Source of the DNA: an uncultured Halomonas sp.
Lineage (GTDB): Bacteria; Pseudomonadota; Gammaproteobacteria; Pseudomonadales; Halomonadaceae
NCBI RefSeq assembly: GCF_946887195.1
Contig: NZ_CAMPKE010000002.1
Span: 1-64,000 of the forward strand
Length of the DNA stretch: 64,000 nucleotides
Direction of reading: 5' to 3'
How positions within the stretch are numbered: position 1 is the first letter of the stretch; each line of letters opens with the position of its first letter. Positions 55,118 through 62,605 of the stretch are shown here, one piece after another. The notes under the pieces are model-generated. The model saw only the letters and a list, made by a program, of their open reading frames with translations. It searched no databases and was not told the origin of the DNA. Position numbers and translations under genes: made by a program.

Positions 55118-55630
55118 TTACTCGAGGCCGGATACGTTGGCCGCGCCCCGAATGCCGGCCCCCGGGACGCCGGCCGCAATGAATCCCAGTTGGCGCCAGG
55201 CCTCGAAGACCACGATGGCGCAGGCATTCGATAGATTCAGACTGCGGCTATCGGGGCGCATGGGAATGCGCAGGCGCCGTTCGGCGGGCAGCGCGTCGAG
55301 CATTGCTTGCGGCAGGCCGCGAGTCTCGGGGCCGAACACCAGGGCGTCGCCCTCGCGATACGCCGGCTCATGGTAGCCGGTGCGCCCACGGGTCGATACC
55401 GCGAAAACGCGCTCGGGCGCGATTACCGCCATGAACGTCGTCCAGTCGGCATGCACCCTGACCCGCGCCCATTCGTGGTAATCGAGCCCGGCACGGCGCA
55501 GGCGTTTGTCGTCGAGCGCAAAGCCCAACGGCTCGATCAGGTGCAGGCGAAAGCCGGTATTGGCGCACAGCCGGATGATATTGCCGGTGTTGGGCGGAAT
55601 CTCGGGTTCGAAGAGAACGATATCGAGCAT
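55118..55630 (-). CDS. trmL: TrmL, tRNA (cytidine/uridine-34-2'-O)-methyltransferase
   Basis: TrmL methylates the wobble ribose of tRNA-Leu. The 170-residue SpoU-type protein has the trefoil-knot motifs [18 protein letters not shown] (motif 1), [11 protein letters not shown] (motif 2) and [22 protein letters not shown] (motif 3, in part). The C-terminal tail (about 155-170) is longer than usual. It is the first gene of a two-gene unit with rep. Confidence 0.93.
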   Translation of the reverse strand: MLDIVLFEPEIPPNTGNIIRLCANTGFRLHLIEPLGFALDDKRLRRAGLDYHEWARVRVHADWTTFMAVIAPERVFAVSTRGRTGYHEPAYREGDALVFGPETRGLPQAMLDALPAERRLRIPMRPDSRSLNLSNACAIVVFEAWRQLGFIAAGVPGAGIRGAANVSGLE

Positions 55631-55723
55631 GACGCATGGCCGGGAGCGGTGGGTGTGCCCGCATCATACGCAATCGGCGCCCCGATTGGGACGCCGATTG
55701 CGCGGTCGCTGGCTGGCGAGCGA

Positions 55724-56278
55724 TCAGAAACCGACGCTGACGCCCAGTATCGGTCCGCTGTCGAGCGTATGCTCGTCTTCGTTCTCGAAGTCGGAGCGAA
55801 AATAGCGATAACCGCCGTAAAGGTAAGTCTGCGCTACCAGGTTTACCCGCACCTGGGCACCGTACTCATAGCTCTTTTCGAGATCGCCGTGGCTCAGACC
55901 CTCCGGGGTATAAAAGCCGTAGGCGCCGACCGAGGTCAACGGTATCGGTGTGTCGACGAACGCCGAGCCGCCCAGGCCCAGACCGCCGCCATTGCCGTAG
56001 TGCGTATCCTGATACTGATAACGGCCACCCACCGCCAGGTCGATGCCCGGCAGGTAGGGTGAGAACATCAGCGAGCCGGAATAGGCCTTGGCGTTGTGGC
56101 CGCTGTCGTCGGTGCTGAGGTAGCCGACGCCGGCGCGAAAGCCGGGAAGGATCGTCTGGCTGGCATCGATACCGAAGGAGTCCTCGCCGCCGTTGGCGGA
56201 AACGCTCAGTGCCATTGCCTGATGACTGGCAAGCACGAACGTGGCGGTGGTCAACGCGAAACCTACTTTCCTGATCAT
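55724..56278 (-). CDS. YfaZ-family outer-membrane protein
   Basis: The 184-residue precursor has a signal peptide (about 1-23, ending AMA) and alternating beta-strand patterns ending in a C-terminal Phe (ILGVSVGF), as in outer-membrane barrels. LSVSANGGEDSFGIDASQ and YGGYRYFRSDFENEDEH fit YfaZ proteins. Function is unknown. The ATG at 56278 begins the signal. A TTG-started extension to 56353 lies in the promoter. A hairpin at about 55669-55698 (CAATCGGCG/CGCCGATTG) probably ends its transcript. Confidence 0.82.
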   Translation of the reverse strand: MIRKVGFALTTATFVLASHQAMALSVSANGGEDSFGIDASQTILPGFRAGVGYLSTDDSGHNAKAYSGSLMFSPYLPGIDLAVGGRYQYQDTHYGNGGGLGLGGSAFVDTPIPLTSVGAYGFYTPEGLSHGDLEKSYEYGAQVRVNLVAQTYLYGGYRYFRSDFENEDEHTLDSGPILGVSVGF

Positions 56279-56362
56279 GTCACTTCCTCCATGGGCGCGT
56301 CGAAACGCGATGTACTCCAAAGGAAATAGTGGCATAATTGCGGCGTTTATCAAACGCTGTTT

Positions 56363-57034
56363 TTAAACTGCGACACCGTAGCGGACACGGTAGGCGCGGA
56401 TCGCGTCGGCATGGGCTTGCAGCGATTCGCCGGCGTGACATTCGAGATACTCGAGTACCTGATCGAGGGTGACGATACTGATCACCGGCATGGCGTAGCG
56501 TGCCTCGACTTCCTGGATCGCGCTCTGACGCTGCGTTTCGGCTGCCTGGCCACTGCCGCGCTCCTGGCGATCCAGCGCGATGACCACGCCGGCGGCCTGG
56601 GCACCGGCGGCCTCGATCAGCGTCATGACTTCGCCGATGGCGGTACCGGCGGTGATCACGTCGTCGATGATCAGGATGCGGCCATTAAGCTCCGCACCGA
56701 CGATGTTGCCGCCCTCGCCATGGTCCTTCGCCTCCTTGCGATTGAAGGCGAAGGGCAGGTCGCGGGCATGATGGTCGGCGAGTGCCACCGCGGTGGTCGC
56801 GGCCAGCGGAATGCCCTTGTAAGCTGGACCGAACAGCACGTCGGCCGCTATGCCGCTGTCGGCGATGGCCTGGGCATAGAATCGCCCCAGCCGGGCCAGC
56901 GCCGCACCGCTGCGAAACAGGCCGGCATTGAAGAAGTAGGGACTGACCCGACCGGACTTCAGGGTGAACTCACCGAACCTGAGCACGCCCTGTTCGATGG
57001 CGAAGGCGATGAAGTCACGCTGATACGCTTGCAT
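56363..57034 (-). CDS. pyrE: Orotate phosphoribosyltransferase
   Basis: PyrE makes orotidine 5'-phosphate from orotate and PRPP in pyrimidine synthesis. The 223-residue protein shows [14 protein letters not shown] near residue 26, the catalytic-loop Lys in [14 protein letters not shown], and the PRPP-binding site [17 protein letters not shown] (about 118-134). The ATG at 57034 gives the usual N-terminus ([11 protein letters not shown]). An in-frame upstream ATG at 57061 is closer to a GGGGGAA site and cannot be excluded. It diverges from crc, the arrangement seen in pseudomonads. Confidence 0.93.
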   Translation of the reverse strand: MQAYQRDFIAFAIEQGVLRFGEFTLKSGRVSPYFFNAGLFRSGAALARLGRFYAQAIADSGIAADVLFGPAYKGIPLAATTAVALADHHARDLPFAFNRKEAKDHGEGGNIVGAELNGRILIIDDVITAGTAIGEVMTLIEAAGAQAAGVVIALDRQERGSGQAAETQRQSAIQEVEARYAMPVISIVTLDQVLEYLECHAGESLQAHADAIRAYRVRYGVAV

Positions 57035-57137
57035 GTGGCCGGCCACGGTTCCCCCTATCATAGTTATTGGTCAGAGCAATTTACCCAAACGTCTAAAGCT
57101 CGGGTATGATACACGCGCGACGAAAAAGGGACCATGT

Positions 57138-57905
57138 ATGAAAATCGCCAGCATCAACGTCAATGGAATTCGCGAAGCGGTCGAGCGGGGCTTTCTCGAT
57201 TGGCTGGCCGAGCAGGATGCCGACGTCGTCTGCGTGCAAAACCTGAAAGCCAAGAGTTTCGAACTCGAAGACAGTATCCTTTACCCCGAAGGCTACGAGG
57301 GCTATTTCCTCGATGCCGGGCAGGACGGGTTTTCCGGCGTCGGCATTTATTGCCGAAAGATTCCCAAGGCCATCATGTACGGCCTGGGCTTCGAGCAGTG
57401 CGACAACGAAGCGCGTTTTTTGCAGGCCGATTACGACCGCTTCAGCATCGCCACCTTCCTGATGCCCGATGGCAGCGACTACGCCGCCAAGCAGTCGTTC
57501 ATGGCCCAATATCAGGAATACCTGAACAAGATGGCCCGCAAGCGCCGCGAATACATCATCTGCGGCACCTGGCATATTGCCCACAAGACACTCGATCTGG
57601 CCAACTGGGCTGACAACCAGACCACACCGGGCTTCAAGCCCGAAGAGCGCGCCTGGATGGATCAGGTATTCGGTCCCACCGGCTTCATCGATACCTTTCG
57701 CGAGATCAACCGCGATGCGGGCGAATATACCTGGTGGCCCAAGCTCGACCAGGAGATGCCGCGCGGCCGCCAGGAGGGCTGGCGCATCGACTATCAGGTG
57801 GTCGGCCCCAACCTGCGCCGCCACGTGGTCGATGCCTGGATCGATGTCGGTGCGACCTTCTCCCAGTATGCGCCGCTGATCATCGAGTACGATCTGGAAC
57901 TGTAG
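57138..57905 (+). CDS. crc: Crc, catabolite repression control protein (inactive ExoIII fold)
   Basis: The 255-residue protein has the exonuclease III fold but has lost its catalytic residues. The metal Glu is Asn35 (VCVQNLK), GDxN is replaced by CGTWHIAH (Thr144, His146), and the terminal catalytic His is Tyr244 in FSQYAPL. RIDY (Asp218) remains. This loss, with the pyrE neighbour, marks Crc, which acts with Hfq at A-rich sites of mRNAs to repress catabolic genes. The many acid-catabolic operons in this window are plausible targets. AAGGGACC precedes the ATG at 57138. Confidence 0.88.
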   Translation: MKIASINVNGIREAVERGFLDWLAEQDADVVCVQNLKAKSFELEDSILYPEGYEGYFLDAGQDGFSGVGIYCRKIPKAIMYGLGFEQCDNEARFLQADYDRFSIATFLMPDGSDYAAKQSFMAQYQEYLNKMARKRREYIICGTWHIAHKTLDLANWADNQTTPGFKPEERAWMDQVFGPTGFIDTFREINRDAGEYTWWPKLDQEMPRGRQEGWRIDYQVVGPNLRRHVVDAWIDVGATFSQYAPLIIEYDLEL

Positions 57906-57939
57906 AACTCGACGTGGAACACAATGGAGAGCCCCGCCG

Positions 57940-58659
57940 ATGCGCGTCGCTGGTCTCGATGGCTACATTGACGATGACAAGCCCGCTGCCAAGAAAAGCG
58001 GCGAAAACCTGGCCCAGGCCGTCGCCGCGAGCCTCGAAGAGGATATCGTCTTCGGTCGCCTGCATCCTCGCGAACGTCTTGTCGAGGAAGATCTCACCGA
58101 ACGCTACCAGGTAAAACGCCACATCATCCGCCAGGCACTGGTGATCCTCGAGCGTTTGGGGCTGGTCGAGCGAATCCCCAACCGGGGCGCCGTGGTGCGC
58201 CTGTATAGCGTGGATGAAGTCGAACAGATCAACGACGTGCGCGAGTTGCTGGAATCCTACGCCGCCGAACTCATTCCACTGCCGCTGGACAAGGCCGAGA
58301 TCGAAACCCTCGAAACCATTCAGCGGCGCCATGCCGAGGCGGTGGAAAGCGGTGACCAGCGCCAGGTGTTTCGTACCAACCTGGCGTTTCACAGCACGCT
58401 ATTCGCGCTATGCGGCAACCAGGCGCTGGTCGAGGCGATCAAGGACTTCGCGCAGAAATCCCACGCCTACCGCTCGATCTTCGTCAACGACAAGGCGTAT
58501 CTGCGCTGGGCCGCGAGCGCCCATGAAGCGATCGTCGAAGCGCTCAAGAAAGAAGACCGGCAGGCGCTTGTCGAGCTGTGTCGCAATCACCTCGCACCGG
58601 CCAAGAACCGCTATATCGAGACCTATCGCTCACGCTTCTCCGGCTCAGGGAACCTCTGA
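57940..58659 (+). CDS. GntR/FCD-family transcriptional regulator
   Basis: The 239-residue regulator has a GntR winged helix (about 25-95: ASLEEDIVFGRLHPRERLVE, YQVKRHIIRQALVILERLG, RIPNRGAVVR) and an all-helical FCD domain (about 100-225) with metal-type residues in RTNLAFHSTLF and ASAHEAIVEAL. It is likely the regulator of the convergent operon that ends at 58645. It follows crc by 34 bp. The last codons and stop lie inside a fragment of the dispersed repeat. Confidence 0.88.
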   Translation: MRVAGLDGYIDDDKPAAKKSGENLAQAVAASLEEDIVFGRLHPRERLVEEDLTERYQVKRHIIRQALVILERLGLVERIPNRGAVVRLYSVDEVEQINDVRELLESYAAELIPLPLDKAEIETLETIQRRHAEAVESGDQRQVFRTNLAFHSTLFALCGNQALVEAIKDFAQKSHAYRSIFVNDKAYLRWAASAHEAIVEALKKEDRQALVELCRNHLAPAKNRYIETYRSRFSGSGNL

Positions 58660-59619
58660 AAAACGATCTGCGTTACGTCTTTCGCCGAGTGCCTTGATGG
58701 CGGCAACCAGCTTGCGGTCGCGATCCGCCGCCAGTTCCTCGATCGAACGCCCCTGCGCTTCCTCCACTACGCCGTCGGCGATCCTATCCTTGAGATCGGC
58801 GCTCAGGCTGGGTTTTCCCAGGCTTTCCCAGCGCCGCTGCTGGCTATCGCCAAGATGCTCGAGATAATGCCGAATGCCGCCCTCGCCACCACCCAGGTGA
58901 TAAGTCAGGTGTGGGCCCATCGTCGCCCAGCGCAGGCCCGGCCCGAAGCGCACCGCGGCATCGATGTCCGCGACGCTGGCCACCCCTTGATCAACCAGGG
59001 AAACGGCCTCGCGCCAGAGTGCGGCGCTCAGCCGCCCGGCGATGTGGCCCTCGATATCGCGGCGCAGGCGAACCGGCTTTTTACCTAGGCGTGTGTAAAA
59101 GCGCATCGCCCAGTCGATTGCCGCTTCATCGCTCAGATCGCCTCCCGACACTTCGACGAGCGGCATCAGTTGCGGCGGGTTGATCGGATGGCCGGCGACG
59201 CAGCGCTGCGGATACCGGCAGGCCGATTGTATGTCGCTGATTTTCAGCGCGGAAGTGCTCGATGCGATGACTGTATCGGCATCCAGCCAGCGCTCCAGTT
59301 CCACGAAAAGCGAGCGCTTGAGTGCAAGCTTCTCCGGCGCGTTCTCCTGCACGAACTGTACGTCACGAAGTTGCGGCCCCGGCTCGGCGACGACCTCGAC
59401 CCTGGCGAAGTCGGCGGCGGACGTGAGCAAGCCGAGTTCTTCGAGCATCGGCATCATCATGCCAATCGTCTGGTGTAGCCGCTCGGGCGCATCGGTCGCC
59501 GGATCGATCGCCAGAACCCTGATGCCATGGGCGAGCAACAGCGCGCCCCAGGCCGAGCCGATCAGGCCCGTGCCGATGATCGCGGCGTGGCTGACCTCTT
59601 CAGGTGCGGGTCGCGTCAT
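58645..59619 (-). CDS. 3-hydroxyacyl-CoA dehydrogenase-like (gulonate/carnitine dehydrogenase type)
   Basis: The 324-residue protein starts with the NAD loop AAIIGTGLIGSAWGALLLAHG, then ASSTSALKISDIQSAC, the catalytic His in AGHPINPPQLMPLVEV, and HIAGRLSAALWREAVSLVDQG. The GHPINPP motif resembles L-gulonate (lambda-crystallin) and carnitine dehydrogenases, which act on free hydroxyacids rather than CoA esters. The ATG at 59619 overlaps the stop of the upstream gene. An open frame continuing to 60513 is only a shadow. The C-terminus FSEVP is encoded by a repeat fragment. Confidence 0.83.
   Translation of the reverse strand: MTRPAPEEVSHAAIIGTGLIGSAWGALLLAHGIRVLAIDPATDAPERLHQTIGMMMPMLEELGLLTSAADFARVEVVAEPGPQLRDVQFVQENAPEKLALKRSLFVELERWLDADTVIASSTSALKISDIQSACRYPQRCVAGHPINPPQLMPLVEVSGGDLSDEAAIDWAMRFYTRLGKKPVRLRRDIEGHIAGRLSAALWREAVSLVDQGVASVADIDAAVRFGPGLRWATMGPHLTYHLGGGEGGIRHYLEHLGDSQQRRWESLGKPSLSADLKDRIADGVVEEAQGRSIEELAADRDRKLVAAIKALGERRNADRFSEVP
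58651..58665 (-). repeat. End fragment of the dispersed element at two convergent stops
   Basis: AACCTCTGAAAAACG is the reverse complement of the right end of the element copy at 47101-47249. It supplies the stop codon of the FCD gene (TGA, 58657-58659) and the last sense codons of the convergent dehydrogenase. Confidence 0.65.
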
Positions 59620-60479
59620 GCTCGATGCTCCTCCAGATAGGCAATGAGTCGGCGCAGCCGCTCGGATGCGCGTTCGGCGACGGCGTTGGTATCCTGGCCC
59701 CGCCAGTCGTAGAAGCCCTTGCCGCTCCTGAGGCCAAGATCGCCTCGCGCCAGCATGTCCTGAACCAGCGAATTGGGCTCGGCAGCGTGGCAGAGATCGG
59801 GAACGATGGTGCGTTGGGCGCGCGCGTGGCCCTCGAGTCCGCCGATATCCTTCTGCTTGAGCAGGCCGGTCAAACACATGCGTGGGCCGAGCAGCCAGCG
59901 CGCGGCCTTGTCGATATCCTCGGCGCTCGCCAGCCCCTGCGCCATCAGGTAATACGCCTCGTGCAGCATCGCATGTTGCAGCCGGTTGATCAGCGCACCC
60001 GGCATGGGACGATGCATGACCACCGAGTCCCGGCCGCTGATCGACAGCAGCCGTCGGGCATCGTCTAGCGCGGCATTGGATGTTTCGGCGACCCGCACGA
60101 TCTCGACCAGCGGCAGCTCGCGAGCGGGATGAAAGTAGTGAATGCCCAGAAAGCGCTCGGGGAAATCGAGCCGGTCGGCGATCGCCTGCAAGGGCAACCC
60201 CGAAGAGTTCGAGGCCAGTACCGGCTTCCCATCGTAGGCGGCCTCGGCGCTGCGCAAGAGATCGCGCTTCAAGTCGAGGTCTTCGGGGATCGCCTCGATG
60301 ATCAGCTCCGGCGCTATCTCCGGAAATGCCGAAACGGCCTGGATATTGTCGTGGAGTCCCGCCAACCGCGACGGGTTGCGGCTCACCAGCGCCGTCGTAA
60401 GCCCGGCGCTGGCGAACGTCTCGGCAATCGCCGTGCCCATGGTGCCCGCGCCGACCACAACGATGTTGGCCGCGCTCAC
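59616..60479 (-). CDS. 3-hydroxyacyl-CoA dehydrogenase-family oxidoreductase
   Basis: The 287-residue protein has the NAD loop VVVGAGTMGTAIAETFASAG, ASNSSGLPLQAIADRL, the catalytic His in GIHYFHPARELPLVEIV and INRLQHAMLHEAYYLMAQG, followed by a terminal GKGFYDWRG. It resembles PaaH/FadB-type dehydrogenases in having IHYFHP, but the operon has no acyl-CoA genes. A free hydroxyacid substrate is therefore possible. GTG at 60479 overlaps the DapA-family stop (GTGA) with GGGGAG at 8 bp. It overlaps the next dehydrogenase gene by 4 bp. Confidence 0.82.
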   Translation of the reverse strand: MSAANIVVVGAGTMGTAIAETFASAGLTTALVSRNPSRLAGLHDNIQAVSAFPEIAPELIIEAIPEDLDLKRDLLRSAEAAYDGKPVLASNSSGLPLQAIADRLDFPERFLGIHYFHPARELPLVEIVRVAETSNAALDDARRLLSISGRDSVVMHRPMPGALINRLQHAMLHEAYYLMAQGLASAEDIDKAARWLLGPRMCLTGLLKQKDIGGLEGHARAQRTIVPDLCHAAEPNSLVQDMLARGDLGLRSGKGFYDWRGQDTNAVAERASERLRRLIAYLEEHRA

Positions 60480-61399
60480 GACGCCGCTCCCCACCCTGGC
60501 ATGGCGAATTCATGCCGCTTCAGCGTCTCGTCGAGCCTGCCGCGCTGCGTGCCATCGAGCTCGACGAGCGGCGGGCGCACTCTGGCCCAGCCGTCGTCTC
60601 CGGTGACGGCGGCGATCGTCGCCTTGAGGGCGGGAATCATCGGCAATTGCGCAATGGCCTCGCGGAAGTCGACGAGCGCCTGCTGTCGTTCATCGGCATC
60701 GTCGGCTTGCCAGTTGGCGTAAAGCGCATGGATGGCGGCGGGATTGATATTGGCGGTGGCGCTGATACAACCGGCACCGCCGGCCTGCATCGTGCGCAGC
60801 AGAAAGGCCTCGGAGCCGGCGAACACCGCGAAATCGCCGAAGCGTTCGAGCATTGCCTGGGTATTCGACCAATCGCCCGAGCTATCCTTGATGCCGACGA
60901 CCGTCTCCGGGTACGCCTTCAATAGCCGCTCGATGAGATCGAGGCCGATGGGGACCTGGGCGACCTGGGGAATGTGATAGAGATAAATTCGCAGATCGGC
61001 GCTCCCCACGCGCTCGATCACCTCGCTGTAATAGCGAAAAAGCCCCTCATCGCTGACGCCCTTGTAGTAGAACGGCGGCAGCATCAGCACCCCGCCGCAG
61101 CCGAGATAGACGGCCTTTGTGGTCAGTTCCACCGCATCAGCAATCGAACAGGCCCCGGTTCCCGGCATCATGCGTGCCGTCTCCAACCCGCTCGCGGCGA
61201 TCTCATCGAGCAGCGCAAGCCGCTCGGCCATGCTGAGCGAGTTGGCCTCGCTATTGGTGCCAAACAGCGCCAGTCCGCACTGCTGGGAAAGCAACCAGCG
61301 GCAATGGGTGATCCAGCGCTGCGAATCGGGTCTGAGATCGCTGTCGAACGGCGTGACGACCGGGGATAGAACGCCCTTGAAGGCAATATCTGATGGCAT
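60476..61399 (-). CDS. DapA-family lyase/dehydratase (class I aldolase superfamily)
   Basis: The 307-residue TIM barrel has the family landmarks: GVLSPVVTPFDSDL, the GTNSEANSLSMAERL phosphate-type loop, the catalytic Tyr in YLYHIPQVAQVP and the Schiff-base Lys in VVGIKDSSGDW. The SEANSL form, in place of GE(S/A)xxL, is usual for members that act on 2-keto-3-deoxy sugar acids or hydroxyproline products rather than true DHDPS. It probably cleaves or dehydrates the product of the enolase-superfamily enzyme. GAGGTGACTC precedes the ATG. Confidence 0.85.
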   Translation of the reverse strand: MPSDIAFKGVLSPVVTPFDSDLRPDSQRWITHCRWLLSQQCGLALFGTNSEANSLSMAERLALLDEIAASGLETARMMPGTGACSIADAVELTTKAVYLGCGGVLMLPPFYYKGVSDEGLFRYYSEVIERVGSADLRIYLYHIPQVAQVPIGLDLIERLLKAYPETVVGIKDSSGDWSNTQAMLERFGDFAVFAGSEAFLLRTMQAGGAGCISATANINPAAIHALYANWQADDADERQQALVDFREAIAQLPMIPALKATIAAVTGDDGWARVRPPLVELDGTQRGRLDETLKRHEFAMPGWGAAS

Positions 61400-61425
61400 G
61401 AGTCACCTCTCTTTATGTAGGAACC

Positions 61426-62556
61426 TCAAGCCCAGTCATCCAGCGCAAAGCGCGCGAGTGCCTGCTCGTCGAAGCCGAAACCCAGACCCGGTTCGCGCGG
61501 CAGCACCAGGCGCCCGTTCTTGGTTTCCAGTTGCCGGTCGATGAGACGGCGGAAATTGAGCACCTGATCGTCGGGGAAGAATTCGACGAACTGGCCGTTG
61601 GCCGCCGACCCGACCAGATGGACGTGCAGGTCGTGGAACCAGTGTGGGCACAGATTGACGCCGTAGCTCGCCGCCGTCGCGCCGATGCGCCGGTATTCGC
61701 TGATACCGCCACATACGGCGGCATCGGTCTGCAGGATGATCGCGGCGTCCTTGTCGAGCAGCTCCTTGAAGCGCCAGCGGCCGGCCTCGATCTCGCCGGT
61801 TGCCACCGGGATGTGGGTATTGGCGGATAACCGGGCGTGGTTCTCGATATCGTCGGGACTGAACGGCTCTTCGATCCAGTACGGGTCGTAGGGCTCGTAA
61901 CGCGCCATGTAGCGCAGCGCCGTCGGCAGGTCGCTCCAGGCATTGTTGGCGTCGAGCATCAACAGTACGTCCGGACCGATCGCCTCACGCGCCGCCTTGA
62001 TCCGCGCCTCCTCGCCCTGCGGATCGAGACGCCCCACCTTCATCTTCACGGCCTTGAAGCCCAGCTCGACATAGCCGGCCAACTCCTCGCCGAGCTTGTC
62101 CGGTGTCTTGCCATCCAGGTAATAACCGCCGGATGCATAGGCCGGCACGCTGTCCTCGTAGTAGCCACCGAGGAAGCGATGCAGCGGCAGCGTCACCGAG
62201 CGCGCATTGCGATCCCACAGCGCGATGTCGATGATGCTCAGTGCGCGCATCGCCGCCCCCGAGCGGGCCTGCAGAATGCCTTCCCGATACATCTTTTCCC
62301 ACAGCCCCTCGACACGCAGCGCGTCCTCGCCAATCAGCATCGGCGCGAACAGTTCGCGAACCGCCTGAGTCACCAGACTGCCGGCATTGCTGCCCCCGTA
62401 ACAGAATCCGATCCCTTCGTTGCCGTCATCGCTGCGTACCCGCACGATGGCGTAATCGCGATGATGCACCTGGCGCGTCGAGAACGAGGTCGGATTATCG
62501 AGCGGGACGCGAATCGTTCGGGCTTCGATGGATTGAATCTTCGATGGTAGCGACAT
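61426..62556 (-). CDS. Mandelate racemase/muconate lactonizing enzyme-family protein
   Basis: This 376-residue enolase-superfamily enzyme has an N-terminal capping domain and a barrel. The KxK base pair is in AVKMKVGRLD (about residue 170), the metal ligands are in MLDANNAW, WIEEPFSP and VATGEIEAG, and a His-rich region CPHWFHDLHVHL supplies the second base. It probably dehydrates a sugar acid. The substrate is unknown. The ATG at 62556 is chosen because CAGGAAGTC sits before it. The in-frame extension to 62685 runs into the TctA gene. Confidence 0.86.
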   Translation of the reverse strand: MSLPSKIQSIEARTIRVPLDNPTSFSTRQVHHRDYAIVRVRSDDGNEGIGFCYGGSNAGSLVTQAVRELFAPMLIGEDALRVEGLWEKMYREGILQARSGAAMRALSIIDIALWDRNARSVTLPLHRFLGGYYEDSVPAYASGGYYLDGKTPDKLGEELAGYVELGFKAVKMKVGRLDPQGEEARIKAAREAIGPDVLLMLDANNAWSDLPTALRYMARYEPYDPYWIEEPFSPDDIENHARLSANTHIPVATGEIEAGRWRFKELLDKDAAIILQTDAAVCGGISEYRRIGATAASYGVNLCPHWFHDLHVHLVGSAANGQFVEFFPDDQVLNFRRLIDRQLETKNGRLVLPREPGLGFGFDEQALARFALDDWA

Positions 62557-62592
62557 GACTTCCTTCCTGATCGATTGTTCGAGACGTAGACG

Positions 62593-62605
62593 CTTTTCAG
62601 AGGTT
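62593..62605 (-). repeat. End fragment of the dispersed element at the TctA stop
   Basis: CTTTTCAGAGGTT matches the right end of the element. On the minus strand AACCTCTGA encodes the last residues (NL) and the TGA stop of the partial TctA gene. Confidence 0.55.

Noticed and set aside
57138..57905. Annotation as active exonuclease III
   Set aside because: Catalytic Glu, Asp, Asn and His positions are replaced, and the pyrE neighbour supports Crc.
58645..60513. 622-codon minus-strand frame suggesting a fusion protein
   Set aside because: Only its last 324 codons look like a protein. The upstream part is out of frame with the intact dehydrogenase gene at 59616-60479, whose stop overlaps the real start.
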